Shown: positions 13,001-25,648, counted from the stretch's first letter. The stretch is 64,000 nt of DNA from Macrophomina tecta (GCA_024180945.1 JAKSGN010000016.1:310001-374000); one strand, 5' to 3'. Program-made: numbers and translations. Notes: generated from the letters alone by a model not told the origin.

Positions 13001-15340
13001 GCGATCTCTTAGTTCGTCGATATAGAATAGGGGGTAGCGGTTCTTAATAGTAATATTATTTAAAGATCTATAATCTATATAAAGATATAACTTACCTCCT
13101 AGTTTTAGTATAAAGAGAACGGGTAATTCTACTAAAGACTAGAAAAGTTAAATATATTCTTTCTTTAGTAATAGGTCTAGGTATTCTCTTATTACTTATA
13201 ATTCTTTTTCTACTATTAGGTATAATAGCCTAAATCGAGGTTTAGTATTTAGTTTTAGATTAATCTCGTAGTCCTATAGTTAGTATTTTAGTAGCACGTC
13301 TTTAATTTTTTCTCTAAAAATCTCCTTAAACTAGTAGTATTCCTTAGAAATACTATTAAGGTACTATTTATATATTCTAGTAGAATTATCTTTTTCTATG
13401 AGTATTAGGTAGTCTAGTTCTTCTCGTCTAGTAGCGCTAATCTATTAGATTCGTTCTTTATTTATAGTAGTAGAGTAATACTATATTATTCTAATCGCTT
13501 ACCTCTTTCTTCGTATCCTTTCTAGTATAGCTTTCGAGATTAGGCTTACGTAGGTAATAGATTTAGCTATAGTATATAGTTTCTATTCTAGTTCTTTTTA
13601 ATTTTATTCTTTAGACTTAAGGATAATTTCTTCATTATTCTAGTTATATTATACTTTCTATTTCGTTTACTAAGGGATACTAAGAATAATATTATACTTA
13701 GAAATCTTAGTAATATCTAGATAGATACGTTCTCTATAGTCTTTATATTTAAGAATTAGTTTTAGGATTTCGATAATTACCTTTCTATCTCTAAAGAAGC
13801 TAGGTAATTTATTAACTATTCTTAGCTAATAGGGTTAGTTCTTTTCTTAGGGCTTTAGATTAGCTTTTTCTATAAATTAGTTTAAGACGTAGTTCCCTTA
13901 TAATACTAAGTTAATAAGGGTAAGCGCTCAGCATCTATTAATCTTTATTATAATAATCTAGTAGTTTTTATATTTTATAGAGTTCCCTTTATTCTCTAGT
14001 AGGTGTTCTATAGTATTTCCGGTTAATACTACTATAGTTCTATAGGATAGGGGGCTTACCTACTATAGCCCTAGCTTAGTAGGTATTTCTAGTTTTTTAG
14101 GTAGTATCTGCTAATATTCTTAGCTTCTTAGTAGGTTAGGTAGGCTTTAATGCTATAGATAGACTAGTAGAGAGTATTATAATTAAAAGTTTTAGATTAT
14201 TCTTTAGTAGCTAAGGTAGTTCTTTTATCGTTAGTCTACTAATTACTAGTTTACTTATATAGATAGTTTCTACTAATATATCTATATTTTCTATAGTAAA
14301 AGTAAAGACTCTTTTTACGTTAGTATTATTCTTCTTTTAGTACTAGCCGAGGGGTCCTCCGTTAGTTAATATCTAGGTCTATAGAATTCCCTAGTAGTAG
14401 ACTATTATAGAGTTAGGTAGTATTAGTAGTATTTCTAGAAAATCTTCCCGTTTCCCAAAAGTAATTATATATACATAAGTTAATCTAGATTATAGTATAC
14501 ACTATTTTCTAGTACGTAGTAGATAGCTTAGTACGGGCGAATTCGTCCTTAATATAGTTCTTAAGTCCCTTATAGTAGAGTATATGTAAGACCTCGTTAT
14601 CCTATTTAAGGCGTAAGGCATATAGTTAAAACTAGGTAATATAGTCGGTAGCTAATCTAGTTTATTTTAGGTAGTAAATTTAATAGGCGGCATCTTAGTA
14701 GTAATTCTTATTATTAAACGTGGTGCATAGTACCTCGGTAAATTTTTCGAAACTATTAATAATTTCTTTAGTTTCTTCGTGTGGCTTAGTGCTATTCTAG
14801 TTAATCTAGTATAGTTCGAACTATCTAGTAGTATTACCCCTTAGATAGAAGTTAGTAAATAGTATCTTCTAGGTATTATCTTAAAAGAAGGTTCGATATA
14901 TATAGAAGTATATTTAGATTTATTATAGAAATTTATTTAGTTGCCTCCTAGCTCTATTAAATATATCCGGGGCCTTAATTTTTAGTTTAAAGGCTAGGAG
15001 TACAACTAGACCCGCGAATTTAGGGTTTAGGGTGGGTTCCTGCGTAACTTCTTAGTTAGTTGTCGGGGTCTATATCGGATAGGTAGTTAGGGGAGTTAGG
15101 ATTTAGATTAGACGAGCTATTTATTTAGATTACTTCTATTAGCCAAGTTTAAGGTATTATATAGTAGTTTAAAGATTCTAGATAAGCCCGTATAGTATCT
15201 ATATAGGGTCTTAAGGTTAAGATTAGGTCGAGGGTTATTTCTTATTTATAGGCACGTCTTCCCCTTAGGGGTTATACTAGGGTAGGAAATTTTTATTATT
15301 TATAGTTAGTATTCTTTACTAGGTAATTACCTCCGGTGCC
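10001..15340 (-). pseudogene. Gypsy-1 Gag-Pol, RIP-degraded
   Basis: The best landmark is the reverse transcriptase on the minus strand at about 12700-13000. There KLDL-DGYYLIRI, then FQALINHVL and YSDDILIYSETLEEY motifs can be read once TAG/TAA are taken as Gln. RNase H and integrase follow toward 10900. Gag occupies roughly 14000-15340. No frame is open for long. The active-site YxDD reads YSDD. Confidence 0.8.
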
Positions 15341-15359
15341 TATAGAGTAGTAGTTAAAG

Positions 15360-15741
15360 TATTACGCTAACACTCTTTCTAGGGGAGGTCCGGCATATCG
15401 TCGGGTAACTTAGGCTTTCTAGAGGCCGTCGTAGTAGGCAGTAGAGGTTCGTATAGTAGTAGAGTAAGAATTAATTAATAAGTTAACTACGAGGGTCCTA
15501 TCTACTATAAATAAGTATAGCCTATATATATAGGGTATTTAGTTAGATTACGGTGGATTACTAGCTAGCTTACTATAATCTAGTAAGTTAAGTAATCTAT
15601 AGTTAGTATACTAGGTAATAGATCTACCTTCTACCCCTTAGGGCGTAATCCGGACTAAGAATTTCCCGCTCTAAGGAATTAGGGTCTTTTTTAGAAAGTA
15701 GGGCCGTTCTTTCTCTGTTTCCTCCAGCTAGTATCGTAATA
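15360..15741 (-). repeat. Gypsy-1 5' LTR (382 bp)
   Basis: Partner of 8878-9259. On the minus strand it is followed by the primer region at 15344-15359. Confidence 0.93.
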
Positions 15742-16446
15742 TAAGAAGAATTAGTAGTAACGGCTAGCTAACTAAATTCTTAATAACTAATAAGAGGTTA
15801 TTAATTTCTTTTATATACTTTTTATACTTTTTAAGATTCTCTTTATAATCTTTCCTTCTTATCTTATACTAATTCTATATACGATTATTATTATTGTCTA
15901 AGGGTTCTAGTTCTATAGGTTTAATAGGTTTCGTTAATTATACTAGTTTAGTTACTTTTAATAGGTTAATATAGATAAAGATTTAAGCCTTTTTAGCTTA
16001 TAATTAGATAATAAAATACTATTCTTTCTAGTCATCCATAGACCTTAGAATAATGATTAGTTTAGAAGATGCTATAGCTATCAATAGTTAGTAATTAGTA
16101 ACTAATAGTAGATAATAATTATCGAATATATAGCTAGTTAGTCTAATAAAATATTTCAACTATAACTATAGCCTTTTACTTACTCCCTAATTAGTGCTTC
16201 TATATAAGGGGCGCTAGTAAGAATAATATAAAAGATACTTTACTATCTAAATAAGGCGAGTTAATACTAGTCCTCGAAATGAATAATCTAGTAATATAAG
16301 AGGTACTAATAGCTTTTTTTAGAAGTAGGTAATAAGTGCTAAGATAACGTTCGAATACCTCGGTACATTGAATATGCACAAGGAGGTATAAATAGAGAAT
16401 AGCTTTAGATAGTAGAATATATTATACGCGTATCCGGGCTTATAAC
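15742..16446 (-). pseudogene. Copia-3 Gag N-terminal part and 5' leader
   Basis: The sequence resumes Copia-3 after Gypsy-1 and is colinear with 44160-44798 and 61865-62560 in the two Copia-2 copies. The primer-binding site at 16434-16446 (minus strand GTTATAAGCCCGG) touches the 5' LTR. Heavily RIPed. Confidence 0.65.
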
Positions 16447-16456
16447 TATTAGATTA
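16447..16456 (-). repeat. Copia-3 5' LTR, left fragment
   Basis: The ten bases TATTAGATTA are the LTR terminus. The LTR continues at 24721 after the TRIM insertion, whose TSD GATTA is 16452-16456 and 24716-24720. Confidence 0.75.
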
Positions 16457-16668
16457 TATTAGATATATACGTCAGTTCTACTAACCCTAAATATTAGGGG
16501 GTAGGGGTATAAAAGGCCCCCTAGTAATATAGAGTAACTAGATAAGTTCTATTCTTTTACTCTATTACTAATAGTTATAAGCCCTAACTTCTATACTAGC
16601 GTACGTTATAAGTAGAAACTCTATTTATTACGTAGTTAATATAAATAAATCACCGTGGCTAAGAAGAG

Positions 16669-17158
16669 TGTTACGGTGTAGCCTCTATAAAATTAGAAAA
16701 TAGTAGAATAAGATAGTAAGTAGAAAGCTCGGGTATAGCATAGAAAGAACCTACGCGTGTTTACGTAAAGTATATAACGCTAAGATAGTACTCTCGCTAC
16801 TCCGAAGGCACTCGGACTAGAATACCACGAAGCACTTAAAGTAGAATAAACTACTCTATCTACTTCTAAGGTTACTGCCCTTCCGAGAGATAGAGTAGAT
16901 AGATTAGAAACTAAATTATAGATACTTTTCTACTTATATATAAACTATACTTCTTAGATAGCTTTAACCTTCGTAGTTAACTTTAATAATAGAATTTAAA
17001 TTCTATTAGTAATACGGCCTTTGTACGTAGTGCTTAGTCTTATTACGTGCTCGACTTACTCTTACCCTCTTCTTATATCTACTTAAGAAAAACCCCCTTA
17101 ATAGATTTTCTCTCTCTTTAGTATTTAAATTCTTAGAGATAGAGGCCCGCTTATTATA
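16669..17158 (+). repeat. Gypsy-2 5' LTR (490 bp)
   Basis: It starts TGTTACGGTGTAGCC. The sequence right after it (CTTTAACTACTATTCT, 17159-17174) is nearly the same as after the Gypsy-1 5' LTR, so the two families probably share a primer. Confidence 0.93.
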
Positions 17159-17174
17159 CTTTAACTACTATTCT

Positions 17175-20100
17175 TATAAGGAGAGAAAGGCTCTAAAATT
17201 AAGTCTTATTAGGGTAAGGTATTACCCCCTAACGAGTTTAGAAAATAGTAATAGCACTAGAATCTTAAATAGAGGTCGACCCGGCCGAGGGTTACGTTCT
17301 AGGTACCTAGGGGCTAGCTCGGCCCGTATAGTAAATGAAGCCTACTAGAGCTAAGCTCTTATAGCTTATCGAGGAGCTAAAGACTTAAAACGCTCGACTA
17401 TTCGAGTATATAACAAAGCGAAGCGCTACTAAGGTTAAAGTAGCGGCACCCGAGAAGTTCGATAGAAATAAAAAAAAGCTCTAATTCTTTTTACTCTAGA
17501 TATAATACTATCTCTAGTTTAATTAAGCGTAATTCGATAGTAACGCCGAGAAAGTACTCTTCGTATTAACCTACCTTAGAGAAATAGTAGAGGTATAAAT
17601 AGAACTATACCTTCGCGACTATCTAGCTAACGAATACTCTCTTAAGAAGAGACGAGAAAAGACTAAAAAAATCTTTAATACCTATACGGGATTCGTAGAT
17701 AATCTTAGAACTACTTTTAATAATTAAAATAAAGTCCGTAAAGCCTCTAATGATATTATAACTATTAAATAACTAGGATCTATAGCTATCTACGTAACTA
17801 AGTTCTAGTAGCTTATAGCCTACCTTAAATAGTTAAATAAGACTTTCCGCGACCTCTTCTATAAGAATCTAAAGGAAGAAGTTAAGAAGAATATAATTAC
17901 CTATAAATACCCGTTTACCTTCTAGAAGATAGTAGACCTTACGTCTTAAATCAATAATCGTATATACGAATAAAAGATAGGTTCCTAATAAGCTAATACC
18001 TTAAAGCCTCGCCGAGAAAGAACAACCCTCGAAGGCGAAGACGCTATAGCCCTTAACGCGACTAATAGATAGAATTCCAAGAAGAAAAATAATAACAGTC
18101 GAAATAATAATAAAAAGCCTAGAGGACCTAACCCGAACTAGATAAACGAGTAGAAATAGCGCTATAAAAATCGACTCTATATAACCTATAATAGTAATAA
18201 GTACTTTTCTTCTAAGTACCCGCAGAACCCTTATAATAAGAAAGATAGAAAGCAAACCTCGAGCGCCTAGCGCGAAGCATCGGTTATATCCCGCTAAGAT
18301 AACTATAATACGCTATACTAAATAGCCTACTACGACGATAACTACTAGATATACTAAAGTAGTAAAGATATATCGGGATAGTACCCCTATAAACCTTAAT
18401 AATTCGGTATAATAACTAGGAACGAAGAAGTTATTAAGACTAACGATATTATTAATAGCTTTTTCTTAGACGAGGAGCTCGTAAATAGCGAGACCGAAGA
18501 ACTATATAACTTAATAGATAGCAAAATAGAAGCTATACTAGACCCTATAGCTCTTCTAAAACTCGAGCGCCTTATAGCCAAGTATAGGATTAGCGTAGAA
18601 ATAATAAACGAGAATAACTAACTCGCCTAGATAATCTAGATTCCCTACAAGAGAGGATTAGTCCTTATAGTACTATAGATATAGCGCTAAGGGACCCTCT
18701 AGAAAACCCGCATCGAGTAAGATAGAAAGAAGTATAAACTTATTATTATAAAGAAAACCGCGCTCGTAACACTTTATTATTAAGAAATAACTACTTAATA
18801 GTAAGTAGACTATAACTTTCTTTAAGAGTTAGCAAGGGTTCTTTATTAGTATAATATAGTAACTATCTAGAACCGTATACTCTAATAAATACTAAACGAG
18901 AAACTTAATATACTAACCTTCTAATATTAGGTACGAAAGAATATAGTCTACTAGCGAAAATAATTACGCACTAATAAATAGACTAACTAGAAACAAGTAT
19001 ACCTTTAAGTTAATAAATAGAAAGACTATATATATAGTAAAGTCTACGGCTATCCAAAGCTAAAAAACTAGACGGCCCTATAGTATTAGAATTAATCTAG
19101 GAGCTATAGTCTAGGTCCCTTTATATAGTATTACGCATATCGAATACGGAAATTCTTACTGGACTAAATCTTTAAAAATAATTTAAAACGAAAGAAATAC
19201 TTAATAAATATCCTATCTCAATACTAATTAATATAGGATTAAGTGGAAACTTTATACACAACGAGTTTATAGAATAATATAAGATCCTATACTAAAAGAA
19301 GAAAGAGCTATATCCGCTTAGCGGATTTAATAAAAAAAACTTAGTCTATAAAGAAGGCTAGATAAAAATAGAAATAAAGAAAGTAACTCTCTAAATTAAA
19401 AACTATTAGAAATAGATCTCTCTCGATATCTAATATATCCCCGGGTACGATATTATTCTAGATATATCCTAGATCTAAATATAGAGACCTATCTTCGACT
19501 TTAGTAATAGAGATAAAATCATCTTCTAAAAAAAGATTAATAACCTTCTACAAAAATTTAATTTACGTATAAAAAATAGATTAATAAATACTCTATAGCG
19601 ACTCTTATCTACTATAAATTAAGAAGTAGCCAGTATAAGGCCTAAATATAGTAACTATATAGATAACTCCGATAGTAGTATAAGTTAAAACTAGGACTAT
19701 AACATAGAAGACGAAGCCTCCTTAGTAAAATATAATTCTATTATAGAAATAAGCCCTACTAAGTAAAACGATACCCTCGAATTATTAGAAGAAATGCAAG
19801 ACTTAAATAATAGTGTAAGGCCTAGTAATAGTAGTATTAACGGCAACCTTAAGAAAGGCCTAAGATAGAACTAAAACTATAGCGTATAAGACGCTACCTC
19901 CTCGGTAAAATATAGCGCCTTAAGTGGAGTAAGTCCTACTAAGTTAAATATTCCTAAAAATTAGGTATAATACTTATCATAAAAAACTACGTGGAGAAAG
20001 CGTAAGGCTAAGAGTAAAGCTTCGCGAAAGTAATTAGTAGCTATAAAACCTCCTGTAGATATATAAATAATCTTAAAAGAGATATTTAGGTGTATATAAC

Positions 20101-23100
20101 GCTAAGAATAATAGGTCTACCTTATATATATTAAACCCTTACCGGTAGTGCAATAAAGAGTATTAGCTAGAACCTAATAGAAAAGGCTAAGAAATAAGAA
20201 CTATCTAACTTCTATTAAAGAAGATAATCCTACAAGAATTAAAAGAGAATAATATAGTAGTTTAGAGATATAATAGTAACTATAAGAAACACCTCTAATA
20301 CTAAAAATAAAAATAGTACCTAACGAGTATTAGAACTTAGTTACTATTTACTAAGAAAGAGGAAAGAGAGACTTACTAAAGTATTAACTATAGAATTATA
20401 AGATTTCGCTTAAGCTAGAAATAAAACTAGCTTATAAGCCTATCTACTTCTTATCGAAGAAGAAAATAAAGGCTTTAAAGAAATATATTAAGAAGAACCT
20501 TAAATAAGAATATATTTAGCTATTAACGTTATTAGCCGGATATCCGATCCTCTTTATTCTTAAAAAGAATAGTAAGTTACGCCTCTACATCGACTATTAA
20601 TAACTTAATGATATTATAATTAAGAACTAATACCCACTTCTACGTATTAACGAGCTCTAGAATAAGTTAGAAAATACGAAGTACTTTACAAAACTAGACC
20701 TCCGGGATAGTTATTACCTAGTTAGAATTAAAGAAGGAGAAGAATAGAAGACAACCTTTAAAATAAGACTAGAACTCTATAAGTATATAATAATACTATT
20801 CGGGCTTACTAATGCGCTAGTAACCTTTTAGTCACTCGTTAATAATACGCTACGCGAATACTTAGATATCTTCTACCTAGCTTATCTTAATGATATTCTT
20901 ATCTTCTTAGAAACACTCGAGAAATATAAAAAGTATATTAAAAAAGTCCTAGAAACCCTTTAAGCTAAGAACCTAACTATCGCACCCGATAAGTATAAGT
21001 AGCACGTATAAAGAATAGAATTCTTAGGCTTTATTATTACCCCTAAATATATCGGTATAGACGACTCGAAGCTAGATTCTATTAGAGAATAGCTAGTACT
21101 AAAGACGATTAAGAAAGTATAGTTCTTTCTTAGATTTACGAATTTCTATAGAAAGTTTATCTAGAACTACTTAAAGGTTACGAAACCTTTAACGCGACTT
21201 ACTTAGAAGAAGCATAGTTTCTAATAGAAAGACGATTAGTAGTAAGCCTTCGATTTACTAAAATAAATATTTTACGAAGCACCCGTCTTGGGAATATACG
21301 ACCCCGATAAACCGATCGAAGTAGAAACTAATACGTTAAGATTCGCCCTAGAAGTATATCTTAGCTAGCCTAACGATAAAGATAGATAGTACCCGATCGT
21401 GTTCTACTTAAGAAAGTTTACCCTAGTAAAGCTTAACTACGATACTTACGATAAGAAGCTCTTAGCCATCATCTTAGTATTTAAGTACTAGAGATACTAT
21501 CTAGAAGAAGCTAACTAATAGATAATAGTATATTATAACTATTAGAATCTTACACGCTTTACTACGACTAAGGAGCTAAACTAATAATAGATTCGCTAGT
21601 TATAAGAATTAGTATCCTATAACTTTAAGATTATATATAGAAAAGATATAGATAATGCCGCTACTAATATACTTAGTAGAAGGGTAGACTATATAGAAGA
21701 AAGAATTAAGCCGCAACCTATAATATTATAGTAGATAAGCGATAAATCGCTTACTTTTACTAGATAGTCTTTCCTAATGCTTCGCATTAAGTTAAACCCG
21801 TGGTATTAGAAGATTTAAGAAGTATACGCTTAAAACTCCTTTATATAAAAACTTTTAGCACTTAAAAATGACCCGCATATTACTTAAGATAGAGAAGGAA
21901 TGCTTCTCTTTAAAGAATTAATCTATATCCTAATAAGACTACGAGAAGCACTTATTAAGAATATATATATAGTACCCGTGTATAAATATTAGGGCATCGA
22001 TAAAACGACCGAGAGAATTACGCAAAACTTCTACTTTCTAGAATTATAAAAAACAGTTTAGTATATAGTTTCATAATATAATCTTTATATCCGAAGTAAA
22101 GCTGCAATATACGCTCCGTACGAATATTTATAACCCCTAGAAGTACTAAAATAATTATAGCAATAGATTACGCTAGATTTTATTATAAAGCTACTAAAGT
22201 CTAGAGATCTACTTATAGAAGTTAAATTCGACTCGATTCTAGTCTTCGTTAATAGACTTACGAAGTATACCTACTTCTTACCCTACCTCGAGGTATTAAA
22301 TGTAGAATAGCTAGCTAATATATTTCTCTAATATATCTTCGTAGATTACGGAATACTGGAAGTATTAGTCTCGAATAAAAATAAGCTAATAAGATCGGAA
22401 TTTTAGCAAACGCTTATATGCTAGCTTAGAGTAAAGAATAAACTCTCTATAATAATATATACATAAACCGACGGCTAGATAAAACGAATAACTAGACTCT
22501 CGAATAGTATCTTCGCTATTATATTAACTACCTATAGGATAACTAGGCTATATAGCTACCTATAGCATAATTCTCCTATAATAGCGCTAAATAAGAGTTA
22601 ACTAACGTATCCCCATTCTTCGCTAACTATAGGTTTAAACTAGACGTGTATAAAGAAGCTATTCTAAGTAGAAAATTAGCCTAGAAAGACGTTCTTAAGG
22701 CCGAGTAGCTAAGAGAATTATATAAAGCTATTAGTCTCGACCTCGAATATATATGAATTATAATATCTAAGTACTATAATAGACGGCACTAGACGGCACT
22801 AAACTTTAAAAAGAGGGATAAAGTATACCTCTTTATAAAAAATATTAAATTAAAATGACCAAGTAACAAAATTAGATTTTAAGAAAATTGGTCTATTTAA
22901 AATTATAAAAAAACTCGGAGAAGTTATGTATTAACTTAAATTACCTAATATATAGATAAATTTTACCTTTTACGTAGTAATACTCGAGCTAGCACTAGAA
23001 AATGCCACTATTCTAAAAACTTAGAAAGAGATTATACTAGAAAACCCTAATACCGAAGAAGACTAGTATCTAGTTAAAAAGATTCTAGACTATAAACGGT

Positions 23101-23260
23101 TTAGTCGTTAGCTTAAATATCTTATTAAATAGAAAGATTACGGGAATAAAGACAACTAGTAGGTACTAAAGAATAATATATACCTAGACCTTATTATAGA
23201 GTTTTATCGCTAGAACCCTAACCTCTCGCGGAAACAAGGTCGCCCTAAAAGAACGAATCT
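17175..23260 (+). pseudogene. Gypsy-2 Gag-Pol with C-terminal chromodomain, RIP-degraded
   Basis: Gag lies at about 17330-18640. The RT (about 20400-21200) shows KLDLRDSYYLVRI, then TNALVTFQSLVNN and a YLNDILIF box (degraded YxDD). RNase H ends near 21700. Integrase (about 21960-22700) shows TLDFIIKLL and a VDYGILEVLVS region. A chromodomain with LKYLIK-like residues lies at about 23060-23160 and is also seen at 24857-24960. Stops are nearly all TAG or TAA at expected Gln codons. Chromodomains in this clade direct integration to marked chromatin; this copy cannot make the protein. Confidence 0.88.
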
Positions 23261-23309
23261 ATCTATAACTTAGCCCTAGATAGAAACGCAATCCTAGCTA
23301 CTAAGTTAG

Positions 23310-23660
23310 GCTAAGAACCTCTAGAATTTAAAGAGCCCGCAACAACAAGAGAACTTAAAGAATATTCTAAAGTCGGCACGTCCTCGTTAGCTATACGTCG
23401 CCTATTACGATTCTTCTTTTCGAGCTTTTTTAACTCCTTAATAGACGCTAGCTCGCGTTTAAATATTTCCTTTTACTTATGTTTAAGAAGGGCGAGTTGC
23501 TTCTTTAAGTAATAATAACGAGCGTATACCTCGGAACGACGCTCTTAGAGTTTTAACTCCTCTACTAGAATCTAATGCTTATTCTTATAAAGGCGCTCTA
23601 GCTAATCCTCTATCTTTTCTACTTCCGCATTAATTTTCGCCCCTATAAAGGTCAGCCAGG
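23310..23660 (-). pseudogene. Antisense coiled-coil ORF in Gypsy-2
   Basis: On the minus strand, opposite to Gypsy-2, a frame starting near LTFIGAKINAEVEKIED continues through YKNKH, RSEVYARYYYLKKQL and KRELASIKELKKLEKKN. This is a strongly charged helical run typical of coiled coils. Its stops are TAG/TAA at likely Gln codons. It corresponds to 25180-25648 in the outer Gypsy and to 9625-10000 in Gypsy-1. Confidence 0.6.
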
Positions 23661-23970
23661 ACAAAGAATAAGTAGGAAAGATATATAGTCGCGTTAAGAA
23701 ACTACTAAGTTGTATTTACAGTTCTTTAATAAATAGTGCTTATAGTACCCTAAATCTAAGCTAATAAAACACTTCGCACTAGCGGCACGATAAGCGCTAT
23801 AAGGAGAAGATATCTCATATTAGTAGCGACTAACGAGTGCGTAGCGACGTTACGTTAAAGAAACCTTAGGCATAATAAGCAAAAGACACGGAAGAAAGCG
23901 AAGATTACCTACTAAGAACTTATACACGTTACGAAATCCTTCAGGCCGAAGGACCTAAAAGGGGAGATAG

Positions 23971-24460
23971 TATTATGGCGCAGCCTCTATAGGGTTAGAA
24001 AACAGCAGGATAAGGCAGTAAGTAAAGAGCTCGGGTACGGTGTAGAAAGAACCCACGCGTGTTTATATAAAGTACGTAACGCTAAGACAGTGCTCTCGCT
24101 ACTCTAAAGGCGCTCGGACCAGAATGCCACGGAGTACTTAAAGTAGAATAAGCTACTCTATCTACTCCTAAGGTTACCGCCCTCCCGAGAGACAGAGCAG
24201 ATAGATTAGAAACTAGATTATAGATACTTTTCTACCTATATATAAACTATACTTCTTAGATAGCTTTGACCTTCGTAGTTAACTTTAATAATAGCATTTA
24301 GACTCTATTAGTAATACGGCCTTTGTACGTAGTACTTAGTCTTATTACGTACTTGACTTGCTTTTACCCTCTTCTTATACCTACTTAAGAAAAACCCCCT
24401 CGATAGGTTTTCTCTCTCTTTAGTATTTAAATTCTTAGAGGTAGAGGCCCGCTCATTATA
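23971..24460 (+). repeat. Gypsy-2 3' LTR (490 bp)
   Basis: It starts TATTATGGCGCAGCC and ends GCTCATTATA. It is less mutated than the 5' copy. Confidence 0.93.
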
Positions 24461-24720
24461 AAGAGCTTAGAGGTTACGCGTTCGAATTTAATAATTGGTA
24501 AGCGATATAATTCTTTACTATATCTACTATAACTACCCTCGCGACTCTACTAAAAATCCGAATCCTTGAGCTAATTTGTTATTTTTAGTGAGGGGGTATA
24601 TTAGATATATATATTAGTTCCACCACCCCTAAATATTAGGGGGTAGGGGTATAAGAGGCCCCCTAGTAATATAGAGTAACTAGACGAGTTTCGTTCTTTT
24701 ACTCTATTACTAATAGATTA

Positions 24721-24856
24721 AATGGGGTTGCAATTACTAGATAATAAGTAGTATATATTAGAAGAAAGAGGCTTAGGAGTCGCCTCTTATCCTTAGAATC
24801 TAAAGCTAACTACTTTAGAATGCATCTATGCGCTTATATATAGCTATATTCCAATA
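24721..24856 (-). repeat. Copia-3 5' LTR, main fragment
   Basis: It continues the LTR begun at 16447 and ends CTATATTCCAATA. The last 63 bases correspond to 3950-4012. Confidence 0.82.
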
Positions 24857-25179
24857 CTAGTAGAAAAGATTCTAGACTATAAACGGTTCGGACGTTAGCT
24901 TAAATATCTCGTTAAATGGGAAGGATACGGGAATGAGGATAACTAGTAGATACTAAAGAATGATATATACCTAGACCTTATTATAGAATTCTATCGCTAA
25001 AATCCTAACCTTCTACGGAGACGAGGTCGTCCCCGAATAAGAATAATAGAAAACCTTTAAGAACTAGCGAATCCGTCGTAAACTAAGATAAATAAGCAAG
25101 ATTTATAGGCTCAGGAGAATACGGAGACCTCGTATTCAGCATAGATTCCCTAGTAGAACCGGCATAATTAGCCTACGGC

Positions 25180-25648
25180 ATAGTAGGATCTACTAACTTG
25201 TAACATAGCCGTTTTAACGAGGACCGACCCTTAGAACTCTTAGGGTTAGAAAGACCCCTAGGTAAACTAGACGCCTTAGCCTTCTCTAACTCCTCTAACG
25301 ATGTAAACCCTTGCCGAATTATCTTAGACCTATGCTTCTAAAGAAAGTGGCACTACTTATATAGACGCACTAACTTCTCTAGAGTAGTATCTTCCTTAGT
25401 AGCGATACGATCGAACTCCTGGTCTAAACGATCTACTATAAAAGTCAGTCAGGAGAATAAAATAAAATAATATAATATCTATAACCCGAGGTACTTACTT
25501 CCGTAATATCGTAACCCGTGTGACGCGCCTTTAAGCAGGCGCTATAAATAGAGAGATTATCCTCTAAGATAAAGCACACGGTATAGTACTTTAGGTAGTA
25601 AGTATAAGAAATTATCTCTATGCCGTCTCGGAGAATACAACGCAACAA
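25180..25648 (-). pseudogene. Antisense coiled-coil ORF in the outer Gypsy
   Basis: A frame opens at ATG 25648 and stays open for 67 codons to a stop at 25445-25447. It then continues in frame as LTFIVDRLDQEFDRI, EKLVRLYKQCHFL, a RSKIIRQGFTSLEELEKAK block and a Ser/Pro/Lys-rich tail. This is the least mutated of the three antisense copies. A GTCAGTCAGG near the internal stop could be a splice donor. Function unknown. Confidence 0.55.

Larger units (their letters stand above)
8878..15741 (-). mobile_element. Gypsy-1, complete Ty3/gypsy retrotransposon, TSD TAAGA
   Basis: A 6,864-bp element with two 382-bp LTRs (8878-9259 and 15360-15741). TAAGA flanks it at 8873-8877 and 15742-15746. The minus-strand order is 5' LTR, primer region (CTTTAACTACTACTCT), gag, protease/RT/RNase H, integrase, then a purine tract beside 9259. 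It lies inside Copia-3 gag. It is heavily RIPed: TA is very frequent and CA/TG are rare. Confidence 0.93.
16669..24460 (+). mobile_element. Gypsy-2, complete Ty3/gypsy chromovirus, TSD AAGAG
   Basis: A 7,792-bp element with 490-bp LTRs (16669-17158 and 23971-24460). AAGAG flanks it at 16664-16668 and 24461-24465. The empty site (GGCTGAGAAGAGCTTAGAGG) is present in the intact TRIM near 36029-36048. Gag, protease, RT, RNase H, integrase and a chromodomain read from left to right, all with RIP-type stops. A purine tract (AAAAGGGGAGATAG, 23957-23970) precedes the 3' LTR. Confidence 0.95.
16457..24715 (+). mobile_element. TRIM element, second copy, interrupted by Gypsy-2; TSD GATTA
   Basis: A terminal-repeat retrotransposon in miniature. 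Its LTRs are about 117 bp (16457-16573 and 24599-24715). Its short non-coding interior (16574-16668 and 24461-24598) matches the uninterrupted copy at 35828-36289. GATTA flanks it at 16452-16456 and 24716-24720. It sits in the Copia-3 5' LTR. Confidence 0.9.
3950..24856 (-). mobile_element. Copia-3 LTR retrotransposon, heavily nested
   Basis: A minus-strand copia element broken by at least five later insertions. From right to left it has a 5' LTR (24721-24856 plus 16447-16456, about 146 bp), a primer-binding site (16434-16446, complement GTTATAAGCCCGG), gag (15742-16446 and 8011-8877), integrase and RT/RNase H (7839 down to about 4220), a purine tract (CACCCCCTTCGTG, 4013-4025) and a fragment of the 3' LTR (3950-4012). 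It was itself inserted into the chromodomain region of a Gypsy element that continues at 24857. The predicted TSD is CTAGT (24857-24861), with the other copy off-window. Confidence 0.82.

Noticed and set aside
18001..18581. Minus-strand ORFs of 84 and 61 codons
   Set aside because: They are antisense to Gypsy-2 gag, in RIPed DNA, with low-complexity Ile/Leu/Ser content. Shadows.
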